A DNA stretch of 63,554 bases from Spirochaetia bacterium (GTDB lineage: Bacteria > Spirochaetota > Leptospiria > Leptospirales > Leptonemataceae): the NCBI GenBank assembly GCA_021413825.1, contig JAIOPQ010000055.1, forward strand, positions 1 to 63,554, given 5' to 3'. The translations under genes were made by a program, and so were the position numbers. Below are positions 8,108 through 17,568 of the stretch, one piece after another (within the stretch, counting starts at the first letter, position 1; every line of letters begins with the position of its first letter). The notes beneath the pieces are model-generated. The model had not been told where the DNA came from. It ran no database searches and worked only from the letters and a program-made list of their open reading frames with translations.

Positions 8108-10183
8108 TTATTTGGAATGGAGTGTTTCCACTCCGTCCCAGCCCTCCGGGATTCCGTTCTTGATAAACTCGTCGCAGCGCTTGACGTAAACTTTAACTGT
8201 TCGATCGTTCCCGTTCTGCCTGTATACAGTGATGAAAGCTGAGCGCGCTTCCTGAATTTTGCCCGCCTGGTATGCTGCAACGCCATCTGCAAATGTTTGC
8301 ATTGTTTGTAATTTTGGTCCAAGTATTTCCGGGCTGCCACCAGCAAGTACCTCGACTAACGTTACCGGGGCCGTCTTCCCTTTAACGCGCACGCGATCAA
8401 TCATGCGAGTAGGGTAAAGTTTCCTGGACTCCGCTGTAAGGGTCTCCTCACTTAGAAGAATCTGTGCGCCATATGCCTTGGTCAGGCTTTCAATCCGTGA
8501 GGCCAGGTTAACGTCGTCTGAAATGACAGTGCCTTCCATGCGTTCGTTTTCACCAATAGTGCCGAGCATCAAGCGCCCGCGGTGCAGGCCAATTCCCAGG
8601 TTTACAGACCCGTAGTTATGGCGGGCGCGCGCAACATTCCAATCGGCGACTGTATCCATCATTTTTACGCAGGCTTGCAGCGCTCGCGCCGGGTCTACAG
8701 GGAAGAGCGCCATGATGGCATCGCCAATGTATTTATCAATAAAGCCTTCATGCTGACGCACAATTGGTCCAACGCGACGCAGATACGAATTGATAAAATC
8801 AAAGTTCTCTTTGGGTGTCATTGTTTCTGAAAGGGAGGTAAACCCACGAATATCAGAAAACAAAATGGTCATTTCGCGCTGAACCTGGTCGCCCAGGTTA
8901 ACCTCAAGTAAGCTTTTCTTATCCAGGATATTTAGAAACTCAAACGGAACAAATCGCTGAGCAGCGCGGTTCAAGCTTGCGAGATTGATGTTGAGGCGTT
9001 CAGTTTCCTGACTCAATCGCACGAACCTGTTTGCGAGCACGAGTGCCATGCTGATGATGAACATGGTAAATGCGTACGTTAGAAGTGTGGGGAGGTTGAT
9101 GATGGCTCGACCGGATAGAATATCAAGTACCACAGCCAACACAACGACAGTGATCGCACCCAGCATGATCCAGGCGTCACGGTTTTTGTCTATGAAGCTT
9201 TCGCGTATAACGATTACAAGGAGCCCTACAACGTAGACGATCCATGAAGGTTGCACAAGGTTATTAATGATCCACTCGTAGAGTGCTGCAGAATCTGAAA
9301 AAAGTACGCGAATGCCGCAGGCCAGGGTAAGCACATGGATGGCCATGGTAGGGTAGTCGATCCAGCGAATCCAACCTCTCTTTGGCAAGGGGAAGTAGTT
9401 TCTGATAAAAGCAAAGAACAGAGGCGTGGTTGCAAAAAGGCAGAGTACCTGTGCTCGTTTGGTGATATGGAGAGGCCAACCAAAATCGTATTTGTACTGC
9501 GTGCGAAAGAAACTGTAACCTACCAGAGCAAGCAGGAACAAAGAAAAATACAAGTTCTCTCGTTCTGTGCGTCTTCGAAGAAAGAAGAGCATAAAGTAAC
9601 CTGAGATAGTTACATAAACCATGAGCGAAAGGGCCTGGCTTGCGTTCTCGATGTAGAATTCGCGCAATAGAGTCTCATGCGAACCGAGAGCTACATTATC
9701 GCGATAGATTCCCATTTCATAATCGAAATAAGAACGCACTTGAACAAGCAGTACGTTATCCTTTTGTTTTAAGAGGCCCCCTGGAATGGGGTAGATGCGC
9801 TGTCGATCGTACGCCTGGGCTACTGGCGAATCCCAATCGCCTGTCTGACCAATCAGAACTCCATTCAAGTATGTCCGATCTCGATCGCTGATTTCGCCAA
9901 CTCGAATACCGGCCGTTCCCACCGGAAGGACAGGGACCTGGAATTTTGTGCGATACCAGATGGTTTTAACCCCAGGGAGTGTTAGGTTTTTTGGAACTTG
10001 AACGGATGTCCAGCTAACGTCATCCTTCACGTCCAATGGATTTATGGAATGGGTTGTGTATTCCCAGGAAACCTGCTGATCCTCTGAATTGAGCGAAAGG
10101 GTCTGGCCTGACTTTCTGTGGCCACAGGCAATGATAAACGGCAGGAGCAATGCTACAGCCAACAGCTGAATCCTGCTTTGCAT
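8108..10183 (-). CDS. Adenylate/guanylate cyclase with 7TMR-DISM sensor, lipoprotein-type N-terminus
   Basis: The protein has 691 residues: signal peptide with lipobox (IIAC, Cys20), an extracytoplasmic jelly-roll domain (about 35-165, 7TMR-DISMED2-like), seven membrane helices (about 185-395), a short linker, and a class III cyclase domain (about 440-620). Metal-binding Asp residues are in LFSDIRGFTS and DKYIGDAIMALF; the transition-state Asn/Arg are in DDVNLASRIE. The Lys of DKYIGD fits adenine recognition, but the usual second purine-selecting Asp before VIGD is replaced (MEGTVISDD), so substrate choice is uncertain. The C-terminal tail of about 70 residues is TPR-like. It probably converts an extracellular ligand signal into cAMP. 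Confidence 0.9.
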   Translation of the reverse strand: MQSRIQLLAVALLLPFIIACGHRKSGQTLSLNSEDQQVSWEYTTHSINPLDVKDDVSWTSVQVPKNLTLPGVKTIWYRTKFQVPVLPVGTAGIRVGEISDRDRTYLNGVLIGQTGDWDSPVAQAYDRQRIYPIPGGLLKQKDNVLLVQVRSYFDYEMGIYRDNVALGSHETLLREFYIENASQALSLMVYVTISGYFMLFFLRRRTERENLYFSLFLLALVGYSFFRTQYKYDFGWPLHITKRAQVLCLFATTPLFFAFIRNYFPLPKRGWIRWIDYPTMAIHVLTLACGIRVLFSDSAALYEWIINNLVQPSWIVYVVGLLVIVIRESFIDKNRDAWIMLGAITVVVLAVVLDILSGRAIINLPTLLTYAFTMFIISMALVLANRFVRLSQETERLNINLASLNRAAQRFVPFEFLNILDKKSLLEVNLGDQVQREMTILFSDIRGFTSLSETMTPKENFDFINSYLRRVGPIVRQHEGFIDKYIGDAIMALFPVDPARALQACVKMMDTVADWNVARARHNYGSVNLGIGLHRGRLMLGTIGENERMEGTVISDDVNLASRIESLTKAYGAQILLSEETLTAESRKLYPTRMIDRVRVKGKTAPVTLVEVLAGGSPEILGPKLQTMQTFADGVAAYQAGKIQEARSAFITVYRQNGNDRTVKVYVKRCDEFIKNGIPEGWDGVETLHSK

Positions 10184-10285
10184 GTCTTGGTATGTTGGCT
10201 CTGAAAGGGCCGGTCAATGTTTTTTTGCCTGTAGGCTGAAGAAATACTTGAATCATCCGCTGGCTATTCGCAGCCTTCTCAGCGC

Positions 10286-11410
10286 ATGAGAAAGTGGTTG
10301 AAAGCTCCGGTTCGCGGCTGGGTTTGTCCAGGGCTGATTGTTCTGGTATTGTGCTCCTGTCAAAAACCCGTGGAGGATCCTGTGCCTCTGGTGTTTATTC
10401 ACGGAATCAAAGGATCAGCGTTAGGCGATGATCAGGGGAAACGTCACTGGTTAACGATCGGTCAGGCGCTTGGTCTCAGCAAGTCTCGCATTTCACTTCC
10501 AACTGAATGGAATGGCGAAGAGCAGGCACGCGATTCGCTAAAGGCCACAGAGGCGTTGGACGGCGTGTATCTTATTCCTGGCCTGGTTGGGGAAAAAATT
10601 TACGGCCCTTTTTTGAAGGCGGCCAGGAAGATGGATCGCCCGGTCTACGTGTTTGCATACGATTGGCGGCGGGACAATCTCGAGAACTTAAAGTTATTTA
10701 TAAATTTCCTTAAAGAAACTAGCGCTGCGAATGGAAACAAGAAAATCCAGGTGGTTGCGCACAGTATGGGTGGGTTGATCACCCGCGCAGCTCTTGCGGA
10801 TTCCCCGGAGTTGTTCCAGTCAGTTATATTTGCCGGGGTGCCATTCCATGGCGGAGTTGGGTTCTTGCCAGATGTGCATGCTGGGGAACCGGTTGCATTG
10901 AATAAGACAATCCTTTCGCCTGAGGTGTATTTTACTTTTCCATCCGTGTATACACTCTTCCCGGTAGAAGGCTCGCGTGTGTATGATGGCGATAAGGAAC
11001 TTCCACTGGATTTTTACGATGCCGACGACTGGGGTAAATACAAGCTTGGACTTTTTGCCCTTGAGCTCGTGAGTCCGGCTCAGGCCCAGCACTTGCGTTT
11101 AAGTCTGAAGCATGCAAAAGAATTCCGTCGACTCGTTTCGCGGCCTGTTAAAACAGATGTGCCCATTTACGTTGTGTTGTCCAAGCATGTGCCGACCTTG
11201 GCCAGCGTGTTGCGTGGCGGCCCTAAGAGCCTGCGAGGCTATGATTTCGAAACACGGCCGCGCGAGCCCGGAGACGGAAGGGTGCTTGAAAGAGATGCAA
11301 TTCCTCCTGATTTGAAACACACAATCCTCGTAAGCGATGAAATTCATTCTGATCTATTGAACGATTCGCGCGTACAGGATCTCGTTCGAGAAGCAGGCAT
11401 CAAACCCTGA
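10286..11410 (+). CDS. Alpha/beta-hydrolase lipoprotein, LCAT/lipase-like
   Basis: The protein has 374 residues. A signal peptide ends in a lipobox-like LCSC (Cys25). The catalytic fold is clear: an oxyanion strand with FIHGIKGS, and a nucleophile elbow AHSMGG whose Ser is catalytic. DWRRD between them is typical of lecithin:cholesterol acyltransferase/PGAP1-like lipases. A late GDGRV and a following His (DEIHSD) are plausible acid/base residues. Likely an envelope-anchored esterase, phospholipase or acyltransferase; the substrate is not readable. Divergent from the cyclase with 102 bp between them. Confidence 0.82.
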   Translation: MRKWLKAPVRGWVCPGLIVLVLCSCQKPVEDPVPLVFIHGIKGSALGDDQGKRHWLTIGQALGLSKSRISLPTEWNGEEQARDSLKATEALDGVYLIPGLVGEKIYGPFLKAARKMDRPVYVFAYDWRRDNLENLKLFINFLKETSAANGNKKIQVVAHSMGGLITRAALADSPELFQSVIFAGVPFHGGVGFLPDVHAGEPVALNKTILSPEVYFTFPSVYTLFPVEGSRVYDGDKELPLDFYDADDWGKYKLGLFALELVSPAQAQHLRLSLKHAKEFRRLVSRPVKTDVPIYVVLSKHVPTLASVLRGGPKSLRGYDFETRPREPGDGRVLERDAIPPDLKHTILVSDEIHSDLLNDSRVQDLVREAGIKP

Positions 11411-11434
11411 ACAGAGACCGGCTAACAGTCGTTA

Positions 11435-12235
11435 TTAGAAAATACTTCCAGCTCCAGGCTTTGGCGCCTGTGTCAAGGCGACATTTGCTTCAATAGTGCT
11501 GCGAGTTTCACGTCGTGCGATTATAAAATCTCCGGGTCTTGAAATCACTTTGAAGGTTCCGGCCGGGCGGGGAAGGTTTCGTGTCTGACCAAGTCCCTGT
11601 AGATCCATCTGATAGCCTTCCAGGATTTGCCCATCACGCAGGATTACCCCGCCATCGCGACCCCAGATTACAACTCGTTCATCGTCTAGCGAAGCTATGA
11701 TCTGTCCGGCAAATGTGCTCTTTGGCATTGCAAGGGCCGTGAAATCTCCAAACCAGTTTGCGGATACTGTATGATCTGTAGGAACGCTCTGGAGGGTTTC
11801 CAGATCAGATCCGAGCAATACCATTTGAAAGATTAAATGTTCGCAGTCCCAACCTTCCAGGGGAACCAGACGATCTTCCCATTCTTTCTTTCCCTGGATA
11901 TAACAACGGTTGCTGCGCAGTTCGATTGAATCGGCGAATCGATGTGCCGTTCCCTCGTAGGATCGAATCCGGATCGATTCAATTGGATTTCTTCCTGCGA
12001 TTCGCATTGCAAAGTGCGAACCTCCCTTGCTGTCTTGATCGAATACAAGCTCAGCGCGCTGGGACGATCGATAAAAGGTCAGGGGTAAATTCAATACATA
12101 ACGGCGCGCGACGAGATTTGCCGGCAGTGGCTCTCCCGTTGAAAGTCCAGGGAATGGAGGACCGGACGGGCTACAGCCAGCCGCGAGGATTGCCAGGAAA
12201 AAAAAGAATTGTATGTTTACTGGTGAGGGTTTCAT
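11435..12235 (-). CDS. Lipoprotein of unknown function
   Basis: The protein has 266 residues with a signal peptide and canonical-looking lipobox (LAAGC, Cys21). The mature region is beta-rich by residue pattern, ends in several short repeats of polar and hydrophobic residues, and contains two Cys that could pair. No family was recognised. It is divergent from the small lipoprotein at 12245, with only 9 bp between the start codons, and convergent with the lipase gene (24 bp), so it appears to be monocistronic. Confidence 0.7.
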   Translation of the reverse strand: MKPSPVNIQFFFFLAILAAGCSPSGPPFPGLSTGEPLPANLVARRYVLNLPLTFYRSSQRAELVFDQDSKGGSHFAMRIAGRNPIESIRIRSYEGTAHRFADSIELRSNRCYIQGKKEWEDRLVPLEGWDCEHLIFQMVLLGSDLETLQSVPTDHTVSANWFGDFTALAMPKSTFAGQIIASLDDERVVIWGRDGGVILRDGQILEGYQMDLQGLGQTRNLPRPAGTFKVISRPGDFIIARRETRSTIEANVALTQAPKPGAGSIF

Positions 12236-12244
12236 CCTACTAAC

Positions 12245-12541
12245 ATGAGCAAACTGACGGTCGTATTAATCCTTGCCCTGTCATCCATTTTGCCTGGGTG
12301 CAAGAGCGGTAAAGGAACAAATTCTGCTACAACCACGCAGAATAGCGACCTTGTAGATTGTAATTACTATTGGCCGGTTCGCCAGCGCTATGTCTGCATC
12401 AAAGACATGCCTCGCACAGATTGCGAGGGTTTGTTTGCTGCCGGGGGGTTTCGCCGCGAAGCAAACTGCATCTGTGATTCTGCCGGCAAAAAGAAAAACC
12501 AGGTGGAAGGCACCGGATACACGCAGTACGATTGCAAGTGA
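12245..12541 (+). CDS. Small Cys-rich lipoprotein
   Basis: The protein has 98 residues. Its signal peptide ends in LPGC (Cys19). The mature 80 residues contain six Cys in an alternating pattern (DC, VC, DC, CIC, DC), suggesting a small disulphide-stabilised extracytoplasmic domain. It lies 3 bp before sthA on the same strand. The functional link to sthA is not obvious; shared transcription is the simplest explanation. Family not recognised. Confidence 0.65.
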   Translation: MSKLTVVLILALSSILPGCKSGKGTNSATTTQNSDLVDCNYYWPVRQRYVCIKDMPRTDCEGLFAAGGFRREANCICDSAGKKKNQVEGTGYTQYDCK

Positions 12542-12544
12542 TTC

Positions 12545-13954
12545 ATGCCCGAGAAATTTGATCTTGTCTGCATAGGCGGCGGCCCTGCCGGTCAGAAGGC
12601 TGCGATTCAAGCGGCTAAGTGTGGTAAGCGCGCAGCCCTCATAGATATTCGTGAGCGTCTTGGAGGCGCGTCGGTTCATTCCGGTACTGTGCCTTCCAAA
12701 ATGCTCCAGGAAACCAGTCGCTTCCTCAGGCGTGTTCGAGCAGAGGGAACCAGGGGGCTTTCAGTAGAACTTCCTCAAAAAATTTCCATTCTTGAATTGC
12801 TGGCACGCAATCGACAGATTTTGCATACCGAGGAGGACCTGGCAGAAGAGCAGGCCGCAAGGAACCTTGTCCATGTATTCCGTGGCCACGGGAAAGTACT
12901 GGGCCCAAATTTGGTAGAAGTTACAGGGCCGTACGGGGAGAAGTTACAGCTCCAAACAGATTACATAGTGCTCGCAACCGGCTCCCGCCCCCACAGACCG
13001 GATTCGATCCCGTTTGAAGATCAGGTTATCTATGATTCAGATGGTGTGTTAACCTTGCGAAAACTTCCCGGCAAACTGGCTGTACTCGGTGGCGGAATTA
13101 TTGGTTGTGAATACGCAAGTATTTTTGCAAACCTCGGTGTTGAAGTTCATTTAATAGATCCATCAGATTCAATTCTTAACTGGGCCGATCGTGAGATTGC
13201 CCTGACGTTACGCGATGCTCTCCAAAAGCTTGGTTTGCAGATCCACACCAGGGATGACATAATAGAATTCCGCAGAACGGAAGACGGCGTAAAGATTAGA
13301 ACCAGACAGGAACAGGAAATTCTTGTAGATCAGGTTTTGATTTCAAAGGGTCGTCAGGGAAACGCTGAAGGCCTTGGGCTTGAGAATGTTGGTATTGTTG
13401 CTTCTTCGCGTGGAACCATAAAAGTCAACGACGAATATCAAACAGAAGTTCCATCCGTTTTTGCCGCAGGCGATATCATTGGCCATCCGGCCCTTTCTTC
13501 TACGAGTATGAATCAGGGGATGTATATCTCGCGCTACCTGTTCCTGGGTGAAACGCCCCGCTTCAGCAGGTCTCAGATGCCAGTTGCCATCTGGACTGTA
13601 CCTGAAGTTGCATTTATTGGCAGCACGGAAGAGGAGTTAAAGGCCCAGGGCGTTGACTATGGGGTAGGCAGGTCTGATTTCAAAGAAAATACCAGAGCCC
13701 TCATGACGGGAGAAACACGCGGGCTACTCAAACTGTTATTCGAGAAAAAGTCGCGGAAGCTTCTTGCCGTTCACATGGTCTCTGATCGAGCTACTGAGCT
13801 TCTGAGTATGGGGCAGACTGTGGTTCATTTAGGCGGCACGGTGGATTATTTCTTTCATCACATCTTCAATTATCCTACGTTAAGCGGTGTATATAAAAGC
13901 GCGGCTCTTGATGCCATCAACGCATACGAAATGGCTCCGGCGGCAATGAAGTAG
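12545..13954 (+). CDS. sthA: Soluble pyridine nucleotide transhydrogenase SthA
   Basis: The protein has 469 residues, close to the 466 of E. coli SthA. It has the FAD-binding GGGPAGQKAA at the N-terminus and an NAD(P)-binding GGGIIGCEYAS near residue 180. The flavoprotein disulphide reductase active-site region reads GGASVHSGTVPSKML: the two redox Cys of lipoamide dehydrogenase or glutathione reductase are missing and the GTxPSK motif is kept, which is diagnostic for SthA. It is a cytosolic FAD enzyme that passes hydride between NADPH and NAD+, balancing catabolic NADPH. An unknown 190-residue gene follows 1 bp later. Confidence 0.93.
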   Translation: MPEKFDLVCIGGGPAGQKAAIQAAKCGKRAALIDIRERLGGASVHSGTVPSKMLQETSRFLRRVRAEGTRGLSVELPQKISILELLARNRQILHTEEDLAEEQAARNLVHVFRGHGKVLGPNLVEVTGPYGEKLQLQTDYIVLATGSRPHRPDSIPFEDQVIYDSDGVLTLRKLPGKLAVLGGGIIGCEYASIFANLGVEVHLIDPSDSILNWADREIALTLRDALQKLGLQIHTRDDIIEFRRTEDGVKIRTRQEQEILVDQVLISKGRQGNAEGLGLENVGIVASSRGTIKVNDEYQTEVPSVFAAGDIIGHPALSSTSMNQGMYISRYLFLGETPRFSRSQMPVAIWTVPEVAFIGSTEEELKAQGVDYGVGRSDFKENTRALMTGETRGLLKLLFEKKSRKLLAVHMVSDRATELLSMGQTVVHLGGTVDYFFHHIFNYPTLSGVYKSAALDAINAYEMAPAAMK

Positions 13955-13955
13955 T

Positions 13956-14528
13956 ATGGCATTTACAGAGATAGATATTGATGCAACGGGACAGTTCTCA
14001 GGCCAGGGCAGGCTTCCATCTGAACTGAGTCAGATAATCAAAGACATAAAGACAATTGATCTGTTTAAGCAATTGTTCGCCAAGTTCGTAGAACTTCAGC
14101 GCAGTTATGCACAAGCAATGCATTTAGACAAGAAGCTGATTGGCCCGGAGAGATTCGAGCTCATGGATCTATTGGACGATTGTCTTGATTTGTTGATTTC
14201 TGTCCGGGCAAAATATCAGCCTGATGGAGTTTTTGTCATGGAAGCACCGGATCTGGGCCGCAGACTTCAGATTCAGATCGATTTTGATAGATGGAAAGCT
14301 TCTGGTAGCCTTGGAACCAAGCGCAAACTGACCACCAATCAGTTTACGGACTGGCTTAAGCGCATGACGCAGGAGCGCTTGCCAGTTGTCTTGAAATACT
14401 TTGGTGAGATTTCGCGCGACGGTATACTCACACCGGAAGAACTCGTTGGACTCTCGAAGCTGATTGACAGACTTTTTTTCAGCGCTGTGATTGTGCGCGA
14501 AGCAGTTTCCTCCGGCGAAATGGAATAG
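13956..14528 (+). CDS. Hypothetical protein, co-transcribed with sthA
   Basis: The protein has 190 residues, with no signal peptide or membrane segment and a mostly helical, acidic and basic composition. The ATG follows the sthA stop by one base, so translation is probably coupled. No motif recognised. The end is convergent with the TPR gene, 2 bp away. Confidence 0.65.
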   Translation: MAFTEIDIDATGQFSGQGRLPSELSQIIKDIKTIDLFKQLFAKFVELQRSYAQAMHLDKKLIGPERFELMDLLDDCLDLLISVRAKYQPDGVFVMEAPDLGRRLQIQIDFDRWKASGSLGTKRKLTTNQFTDWLKRMTQERLPVVLKYFGEISRDGILTPEELVGLSKLIDRLFFSAVIVREAVSSGEME

Positions 14529-14530
14529 AA

Positions 14531-15952
14531 TTAAGGAATTGCCCGCACGGTCCGGACCGCATCAACAGGTATAAATGTATTTCTCTTCCCGGAGAGTCTA
14601 AAAAACGTTTCCTCACGTCGCATAGCCGTCGATTCAACGCCTGCTTCTCCGTTTATCATCAAGTGGCCACGGCCAGCACGGATTTCCAGGATTTCTTTGA
14701 ATGGGACTACTTGTGGTATTCCATTCTCGATGAGGAGTACTCTGTCTGATTCTATTCTCAAGTCAAAAGTCTGGATAGATCTTCCGCTTGATAGGATTAC
14801 GGTGATGTAAGGCACGGGTTCAACCTTTAGCTGCTGTTTGTCTTTTGGTTCCTGCGCGATCATCGAAGGCTCAGCAATCGGCGGTGCAATCAGAGTTGCT
14901 GCGATCTGTGGAGACAGAGTCTGCAGCTCATCGGACGCGCTGGTTAGAATCTCTTTTACCGTTACAGCTTTATGTTCTTTATTCAGGAATTGCGCCGGCG
15001 CTAGAAGGCGTTCCGCTTCGTCAATTTCAGCTAACGCTGGGTCCTTGAGCGCAGCCGCCTGCTTAATTGCGTATTGTTTGGTCTCGGCTCCCTGTCCAAG
15101 AAAATTGCCAAGTATCAAGAGTCTTCTGACTGCCTGTGATTGCACTTTTTTATCCCTGGCCTGCGTAAGTTTACGATACAGAACTTCTGAATCCGGAACC
15201 TTACCTGTCTCTTCAAGGCAGCGCGCGTATCTGAATAATTGATCTTCCGTCAAGGGCCCCGCTTTTCTATAAGCAATCAATGCCGGCATGAAGCGACTTG
15301 CCTGGAATAGTATATCAGCTTTTTCAACCTGTGAGCGCCCGCTAGCGAGTGTGAGTTTCATTAGATCAAGAATTGTTTGGGCTGAGCGCGAAAAATGCGT
15401 TCCGCGAAATTCACGCGTTACATGGCTAAGGTTTTGTTCCGCTGTTTCAGATTCTCCAAGCAAGAACCTGCAATAGCCTGAATGGAGCAATGCAAATGCT
15501 CTGTCCTCTTGGTGCAATCCCGGTGCAAGTGATTCCAGAATCTTTGCGGCTTCTTCTATTCGTTTGCTGCGTTCAAGGAAGAACGCATATTGCAAGAGTC
15601 GGAGGGCCCTTTCGTCTTCTGCAATGTGTAAGACCTCCTTGCCCGAGACCAATCTTACACCATTGATGGTAAAACTGCCAAGCCTTTCCCAGGCTCCCGG
15701 GTTGGTTCCGAATTCCGAGAAATTTAAAATCGTCGTTTCAAGTACATGGCTCTTGATTTCGTGAGAATAATCTTCCGGGTTGCGTTTGAACTTTTCTTCC
15801 AGTAGTCTTGATGAGAGTTCGTAGTTCAGAAGCTGCTGACGCGCAACATCCTGCTTTAAGAGGAAGCCAGTCATCCGTAGAACGGAATAGAAGATAGCCC
15901 CGGATACAATTGCCAGGATTCCAAAGAGTAAAACTACTCCGCGTAGCCTCAA
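14531..15952 (-). CDS. Membrane-anchored TPR protein
   Basis: The protein has 473 residues. A single N-terminal membrane helix (residues 5-25) is followed by a long periplasmic region. Residues about 115-330 show TPR-like helical pairs (for example LLHSGYCRFLLGESETAEQN). The C-terminal 90 residues (from about 385) form a beta-rich module that seems to contain two repeats. Its start overlaps the stop of the upstream SpoIIE-type phosphatase by 4 bp, so the two are translated together and probably act together in envelope sensing. Exact role unknown. Confidence 0.7.
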   Translation of the reverse strand: MRLRGVVLLFGILAIVSGAIFYSVLRMTGFLLKQDVARQQLLNYELSSRLLEEKFKRNPEDYSHEIKSHVLETTILNFSEFGTNPGAWERLGSFTINGVRLVSGKEVLHIAEDERALRLLQYAFFLERSKRIEEAAKILESLAPGLHQEDRAFALLHSGYCRFLLGESETAEQNLSHVTREFRGTHFSRSAQTILDLMKLTLASGRSQVEKADILFQASRFMPALIAYRKAGPLTEDQLFRYARCLEETGKVPDSEVLYRKLTQARDKKVQSQAVRRLLILGNFLGQGAETKQYAIKQAAALKDPALAEIDEAERLLAPAQFLNKEHKAVTVKEILTSASDELQTLSPQIAATLIAPPIAEPSMIAQEPKDKQQLKVEPVPYITVILSSGRSIQTFDLRIESDRVLLIENGIPQVVPFKEILEIRAGRGHLMINGEAGVESTAMRREETFFRLSGKRNTFIPVDAVRTVRAIP

Positions 15953-17469
15953 GCGATCTCCAGATACAAAAGCGAAACGTCATCCCGCACTGTTCCACGG
16001 AAGGCTTCAAATTCTATAACCAGAGCATCTACTGTCATTTGAATCGAAGACGCCGCATGTTCTAGTAAGGTCTGGCGAAGGCGCTCCATTCCGAAAGCAT
16101 GGGCCTGCGCGTTTTCGGTTTCAATCAAGCCATCTGAATAGAGAAGCAAACGATCTCCCTTGTTGCACTCAATGCTTTCTGCTGTATATACTTCGTTGGG
16201 CGCTATCCCTAGCGGAGGCCCGTTGGCTCCCAGTTCTACAAGGGTACCGTCCTTTCTGAGCAGGAGAGGGGAAGGATGCCCGCCATTTACGAATTGCAAC
16301 TTTCCGTTGTTGTACTGAACAATCACTCCAGTCATGTAGAACATCGCAGTTTTTAGATGCGCCATGAGAGATCGATTCAGTTCACGCGCAAGTCCTTCAA
16401 TGTCTGTGCTGTGTTCCAGGATTCGCTCCAGGCTGAGCAATGCGAGGCTTGTAATTAGAGCTGCGGAAACGCCGTGACCGGAGGCATCAGCAAAGAATAC
16501 TCCAGGCTTGCCTTGCATTTCATAAAACATGTAAACATCCCCACTCACTTCGCGCAGAGGTTGATAGTAGGCCGCGGCGGACCAATGGCGGAGTTTGCTC
16601 AGGTCTGGTAGAAATTTGTCCTGAACTTCTTTGCCGATACTGAGTTCGTTTTGCATTTCCTCGTTTAGCTTTGTAACGGTTGTAACCTTTGCCTGAATCT
16701 CTTCTGCCATATTGTTGAATGTGCTTCCGAGTAGATCAATTTCATCCTGATTGCGCATGGACCAGAGCGCGCGCGCGTCCAGATCACCTGCAGCTAGATG
16801 CTGACTTGCAGAAGCAAGTATTCCGATTCTTCTGAAGAAAATTCGACCAACGAGGAGTGCAAAGATCAGATGCACAAGAAATACCAGGCTTGCGGCTATG
16901 CCAGCCTGGACATAGAGTCGTCTATATCTGGATTCAAAATCGGCGATGCGCATCACTGCGCGCAAATACACCCTCTGGTCGCTTTCGAAATGCGACGATG
17001 GCAGCGGCATAACATACGTTGCGCTGTAATCGTGCTCGTCGAGATCGAGGGTATATCGTAGTTGAATGAGCGTTGAATCATCGCGAAGCTGCATTGTCTT
17101 GCGCTTGATATGATCTGAAACAGTTCCCGATGCCGGAAGAACCGACGTAGCGTCGGCCTTACGTTCGAACAAAAGAGAACCGTCTGCCTGAAAAATGATA
17201 AATGAAATTACATGATTGTCGGCCAGGAGTTTTTCAATCCGATTGAGCTCCGTGATTTTCCCCGCGTCCATTCCTTCGAGTTGAATCAGCGTTGTTCCGG
17301 CCAGTTTATCAGATTGCAGACGAAAGTTCATTCGCAACATATCGAGCTGATTCTCGAATATCATAGCTGTCAATATTACGATGTTAATAATAGACAGGGC
17401 CAGGTAGAGTAGGCCGATGCGTGTTCGCATGGACCGGCTGGCCTTTAGACCCGGGAACAGGCGACTCAT
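15949..17469 (-). CDS. Membrane-bound PP2C/SpoIIE-type protein phosphatase with HAMP domain
   Basis: The protein has 506 residues: a membrane helix near 17-40, an extracytoplasmic sensor of about 140 residues, a second helix near 185-210, a HAMP linker (about 210-265), and a C-terminal SpoIIE/PP2C domain. Metal-binding positions are visible in EVSGDVYMFY, FFADASGHGVSAAL and LLLYSDGLIE, the standard RsbU/SpoIIE motifs. It should dephosphorylate a Ser/Thr-phosphorylated partner (classically a STAS anti-anti-sigma factor) in response to an external signal. No STAS gene is nearby; an RsbW-like ATPase is at 7160-8083. It leads the operon with the TPR protein. Confidence 0.9.
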   Translation of the reverse strand: MSRLFPGLKASRSMRTRIGLLYLALSIINIVILTAMIFENQLDMLRMNFRLQSDKLAGTTLIQLEGMDAGKITELNRIEKLLADNHVISFIIFQADGSLLFERKADATSVLPASGTVSDHIKRKTMQLRDDSTLIQLRYTLDLDEHDYSATYVMPLPSSHFESDQRVYLRAVMRIADFESRYRRLYVQAGIAASLVFLVHLIFALLVGRIFFRRIGILASASQHLAAGDLDARALWSMRNQDEIDLLGSTFNNMAEEIQAKVTTVTKLNEEMQNELSIGKEVQDKFLPDLSKLRHWSAAAYYQPLREVSGDVYMFYEMQGKPGVFFADASGHGVSAALITSLALLSLERILEHSTDIEGLARELNRSLMAHLKTAMFYMTGVIVQYNNGKLQFVNGGHPSPLLLRKDGTLVELGANGPPLGIAPNEVYTAESIECNKGDRLLLYSDGLIETENAQAHAFGMERLRQTLLEHAASSIQMTVDALVIEFEAFRGTVRDDVSLLYLEIA

Positions 17470-17568
17470 GGTAGCCGTAAGTTGTCGCCGCGCATGCGTC
17501 GCGCAATCCCAATCCGTGCAAAGGTGAAATAATCTTGACCCGATTAGTGAGGATGGTAGCTTGCAGGC

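Noticed and set aside
12545..13954. Lipoamide dehydrogenase or mercuric reductase as the identity of the flavoprotein
   Set aside because: The two redox-active Cys near residue 45 are absent and the GTVPSK motif is typical of SthA.
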